A stretch of 64,000 nucleotides of DNA from Mangifera indica. Taxonomy: Eukaryota; Streptophyta; Magnoliopsida; Sapindales; Anacardiaceae. The notes below the pieces were generated by a model, which was not told where the DNA came from, did no database searches, and saw nothing but the letters and a program-made list of their open reading frames with translations. A program made the translations under genes and the position numbers. This document shows positions 62,082-64,000 of this stretch, piece after piece (positions within the stretch are counted from its first letter, which is position 1; each line of letters begins with the position of its first letter). The stretch lies in NCBI RefSeq assembly GCF_011075055.1, contig NC_058152.1, forward strand, positions 5,828,001-5,892,000. The letters run 5' to 3'.

Positions 62082-63019
62082 ATGTCATCCGTTAAGGAGT
62101 CCATAGAATTGGTTGATAATTTGCATGCTATTTTGGGATGTCATGCTTCTTATCGATTATCTTCTCATGGTGCGCAGACCTTATATATACCTATGTCATC
62201 CCCCCATTTGGGTCTCCCTTGCACGGGGGTCCACATCATAGGGATCTCAAACCAATATTCTAAGCACATCCCCACCCATGCGGATGTTCCCACCACTCAT
62301 GTCAACCTCTCAAGTGTCACACCACTAAGAGTCCCATAGGTCAACCCTCGCTAGACACTCATTTCACGGTGCTGCATATAACAACTCCTATCCTAGAAGG
62401 TTTCCATGATTAACCTTCAAATGCAACAACAGCTTGACCAGCATGTTGAGATGATATAGGGGGAGATGCAACAATTACACGGTGAGATGCAAGATTTCAA
62501 GCATCTATGTTATACCACATGAAAGCATTTGAGGAGTCATATGCTCAAAGTTCACCATTGGTACAAGTTTGTGGTTTTTTTTCTGATAAGATGTGTTCTT
62601 TCTATATGTGTTAATGCAATGACACATATGTGTTAATTTGCTTAGATTGATTTGAATAAGGAAGTGGACGTCACACTGGAGTCGATGTCTCAAATGGAGG
62701 TTGTCACCTAGGAGCCTGATATGCCACATGATGATGAACCCTCATAGAGAAATGTAGGCAAGGCTTTGCATGCCCAAAGTAGTCAACATTTTGTTGTGTT
62801 TTGAGAAAAAGCAAACAATTGATTAGTCTTTTCACGAACCCGACCAAAACAAAAAAGATTGTGCCAACGAAAGAGTCCTACCCTTCGAACCAAACATTGG
62901 TCCAAGCATACAAATCATTCAATAATTGGTATTTGATGACATATGATGACTCTCACAAACATTTCTTGTTCATGAGCCTTGGTAGTATAACTAAGTTTGT
63001 TTCCAAATGCGAATGGTGA
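62082..63019 (+). pseudogene. Second ULP/DUF1985-type gene fragment
   Basis: The frame 62801-63019 (LFTNPTKTKKI, then YKSFNNWYL, FLFMSLG) aligns with the middle segment of the MULE-borne ULP gene (38816-38589: PFTDPNKGKKNK, then YSEFTLWYHQM, VFLRGPSG). Upstream at about 62420-62505 there is a short Gln-rich stretch (QQQLDQH, GEMQQLHGEMQ) like the 15-residue repeats there, and the frame 62082-62339 corresponds roughly to the segment before the repeats. DUF1985 and the protease core are not found here. Stops separate the pieces. Probably the debris of another ULP-carrying MULE, though no TIRs were identified. Confidence 0.6.
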
Positions 63020-63155
63020 ACCTCATTGCTGATAGCGGGGCATTGGCTTGAATACATGGTAGAGAGAGTTTTCATTATTTTTTTTATATTGTTTTTGCAA
63101 TTGTTTAACTAACTATTTTCTACTATAACATAACATGTACTTTGGGGCTCTTTGT

Positions 63156-63536
63156 TAGGATTGGATTCTAACTGAGCTATTTAAGTTTAAGCTTGATTCG
63201 AACGAGCCAACCCTAAACAAGCTCAAGCTTGAGTTACTCATCAAACTTGCGAATTAAAAAATTTGATACAAAACGATGTCATTTTGACCAACAAATATTA
63301 AAACGACGTCGTTTTATTAATGAGCTATTGAAAGCTCGAGTTTGATTCGAGCTTTCAATAGCTCATTAATAAAACGAAGTTGTTTGGCTCGAGCTTGAAC
63401 ATGAAACGAGTCGAGCTCAAGCTTATTTGCAGCAAGCTCGACGAGCCTGAGCTAGAGCTCAAGCTCAATTACAAAAAATCGAGTTGAGTTTAAGCTCAAG
63501 CGAGCTTGAGCTTGGCTCAACTAGAGTCCAACCCTA
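63156..63536. mobile_element. hAT-type MITE (381 bp) with 8-bp target duplication
   Basis: Ends are TAGGATTGGATTCTAACTGA and, as reverse complement, TAGGGTTGGACTCTAGTTGA. Flanks CTCTTTGT (63148-63155) and TTCTTTGT (63537-63544) match at 7 of 8 bases, the duplication length of hAT elements. Subterminal CTCGAGCTTGAGCTC words abound. The centre holds a perfect hairpin: 30-bp arms at 63310-63339 and 63347-63376 around a 7-nt loop. Confidence 0.85.
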
Positions 63537-63544
63537 TTCTTTGT

Positions 63545-64000
63545 AAAATATTTCCAGCTAGTAATTGGCCAACATTGCCAATACAATTTGTCATAAATCT
63601 GCTAGTATGCGCATAAGAGTCAGAACATATAGGATTAACTGTGGAGTGGCCATTGTTTTTCATTAATCAAATTGAGAGCATATCCCTCACTTTGCCTAAT
63701 AAGTTTTTTCAACCATGGAGTAGAGTTAATAAAATGGTTATAAAATATTGGTTAAGATTAATTTTTAGTACATTCACTTATTTAATTTAATTTCATTATA
63801 TGACTATATCTCAGGTATTTATCCAAATCAACTTTGAGAACCAATACTGAGATTGTGGTGTGTTCGATTTGATCTCATGGAGTTTGTCTATATATGACTC
63901 TGCATTATATGACTAAGGATTAAGGACTCAGTAATATTGGTTGTCATGATGTTATATCGTCATCCTCCAAAGTGGGTGCAAGCTCATTTTTTGTAACTAA
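63545..64000. other. No gene recognised to the window end
   Basis: AT-rich sequence with only short frames. Confidence 0.5.

Overview
This window looks like nuclear DNA of a flowering plant, most likely a dicot. It is strongly AT-rich. Genes have GT-AG introns, TA microsatellites are long, and most of the sequence is decayed plant transposable elements: Ty3/gypsy chromovirus and Athila remnants, Ty1/copia, LINE, MULE, hAT-type MITEs and a TRIM-like element. I cannot name the species. No bacterial, organellar, rRNA, tRNA or CRISPR feature is seen.

Layout. 1-6.8 kb: no convincing gene, but a retroelement remnant, a foldback DNA element (4491-5331), a TA microsatellite and a hAT-like element (5461-6409). 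6.8-11.2 kb: one ordinary gene on the + strand, encoding a 434-aa CUE-like/DUF1771/SMR-domain protein in four coding exons, with a probable 5' UTR exon and a TRIM-like retroelement in its long first intron. 12.4-20.2 kb: a LINE fragment, then a truncated minus-strand chromovirus whose RNase H region is split by an LTR insertion with a CGCGA target duplication. 20.2-54.1 kb: a tandem array of an approximately 8.2-kb unit (two full copies and one partial). Each unit carries a flavonol-synthase-like (FLS) 2-oxoglutarate dioxygenase gene, a copia LTR and a decayed minus-strand Athila segment. 54.1-60.1 kb: a decayed minus-strand copia element. 60-64 kb: retroelement remnants, a second ULP-like gene fragment and a 381-bp hAT MITE.

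The FLS array is the main gene content. Copy A (23256-24324) is a pseudogene that lost the end of exon 1 and most of intron 1. Copy B (30988-32546) has a full reading frame but changes at conserved prolines, and its 3' UTR is interrupted 46 bp after the stop. Copy C (51115-52687) is the cleanest copy (334 aa, all Fe(II)- and 2OG-binding residues). If these genes are active they would make flavonols from dihydroflavonols in the cytosol; their conserved promoters hold a G-box, a second ACGT core and an RY motif.

The most striking structure is a 12-kb Mutator-like element (32593-44566) inserted behind FLS copy B. It has TIRs of about 350 bp, a degenerate MURA-type transposase on the + strand and, on the opposite strand, a captured ULP-like gene (DUF1985, a Gln-rich 15-residue repeat array and a C48 SUMO-protease-like domain with recognisable catalytic residues). 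Transposons of this kind with ULP genes are known in plants (Kaonashi-type MULEs). Less expected is a family of near-perfect GGTTGGCG/CGCCAACC palindromes concentrated near both ends of the element, which I regard as the best candidate for something undescribed.
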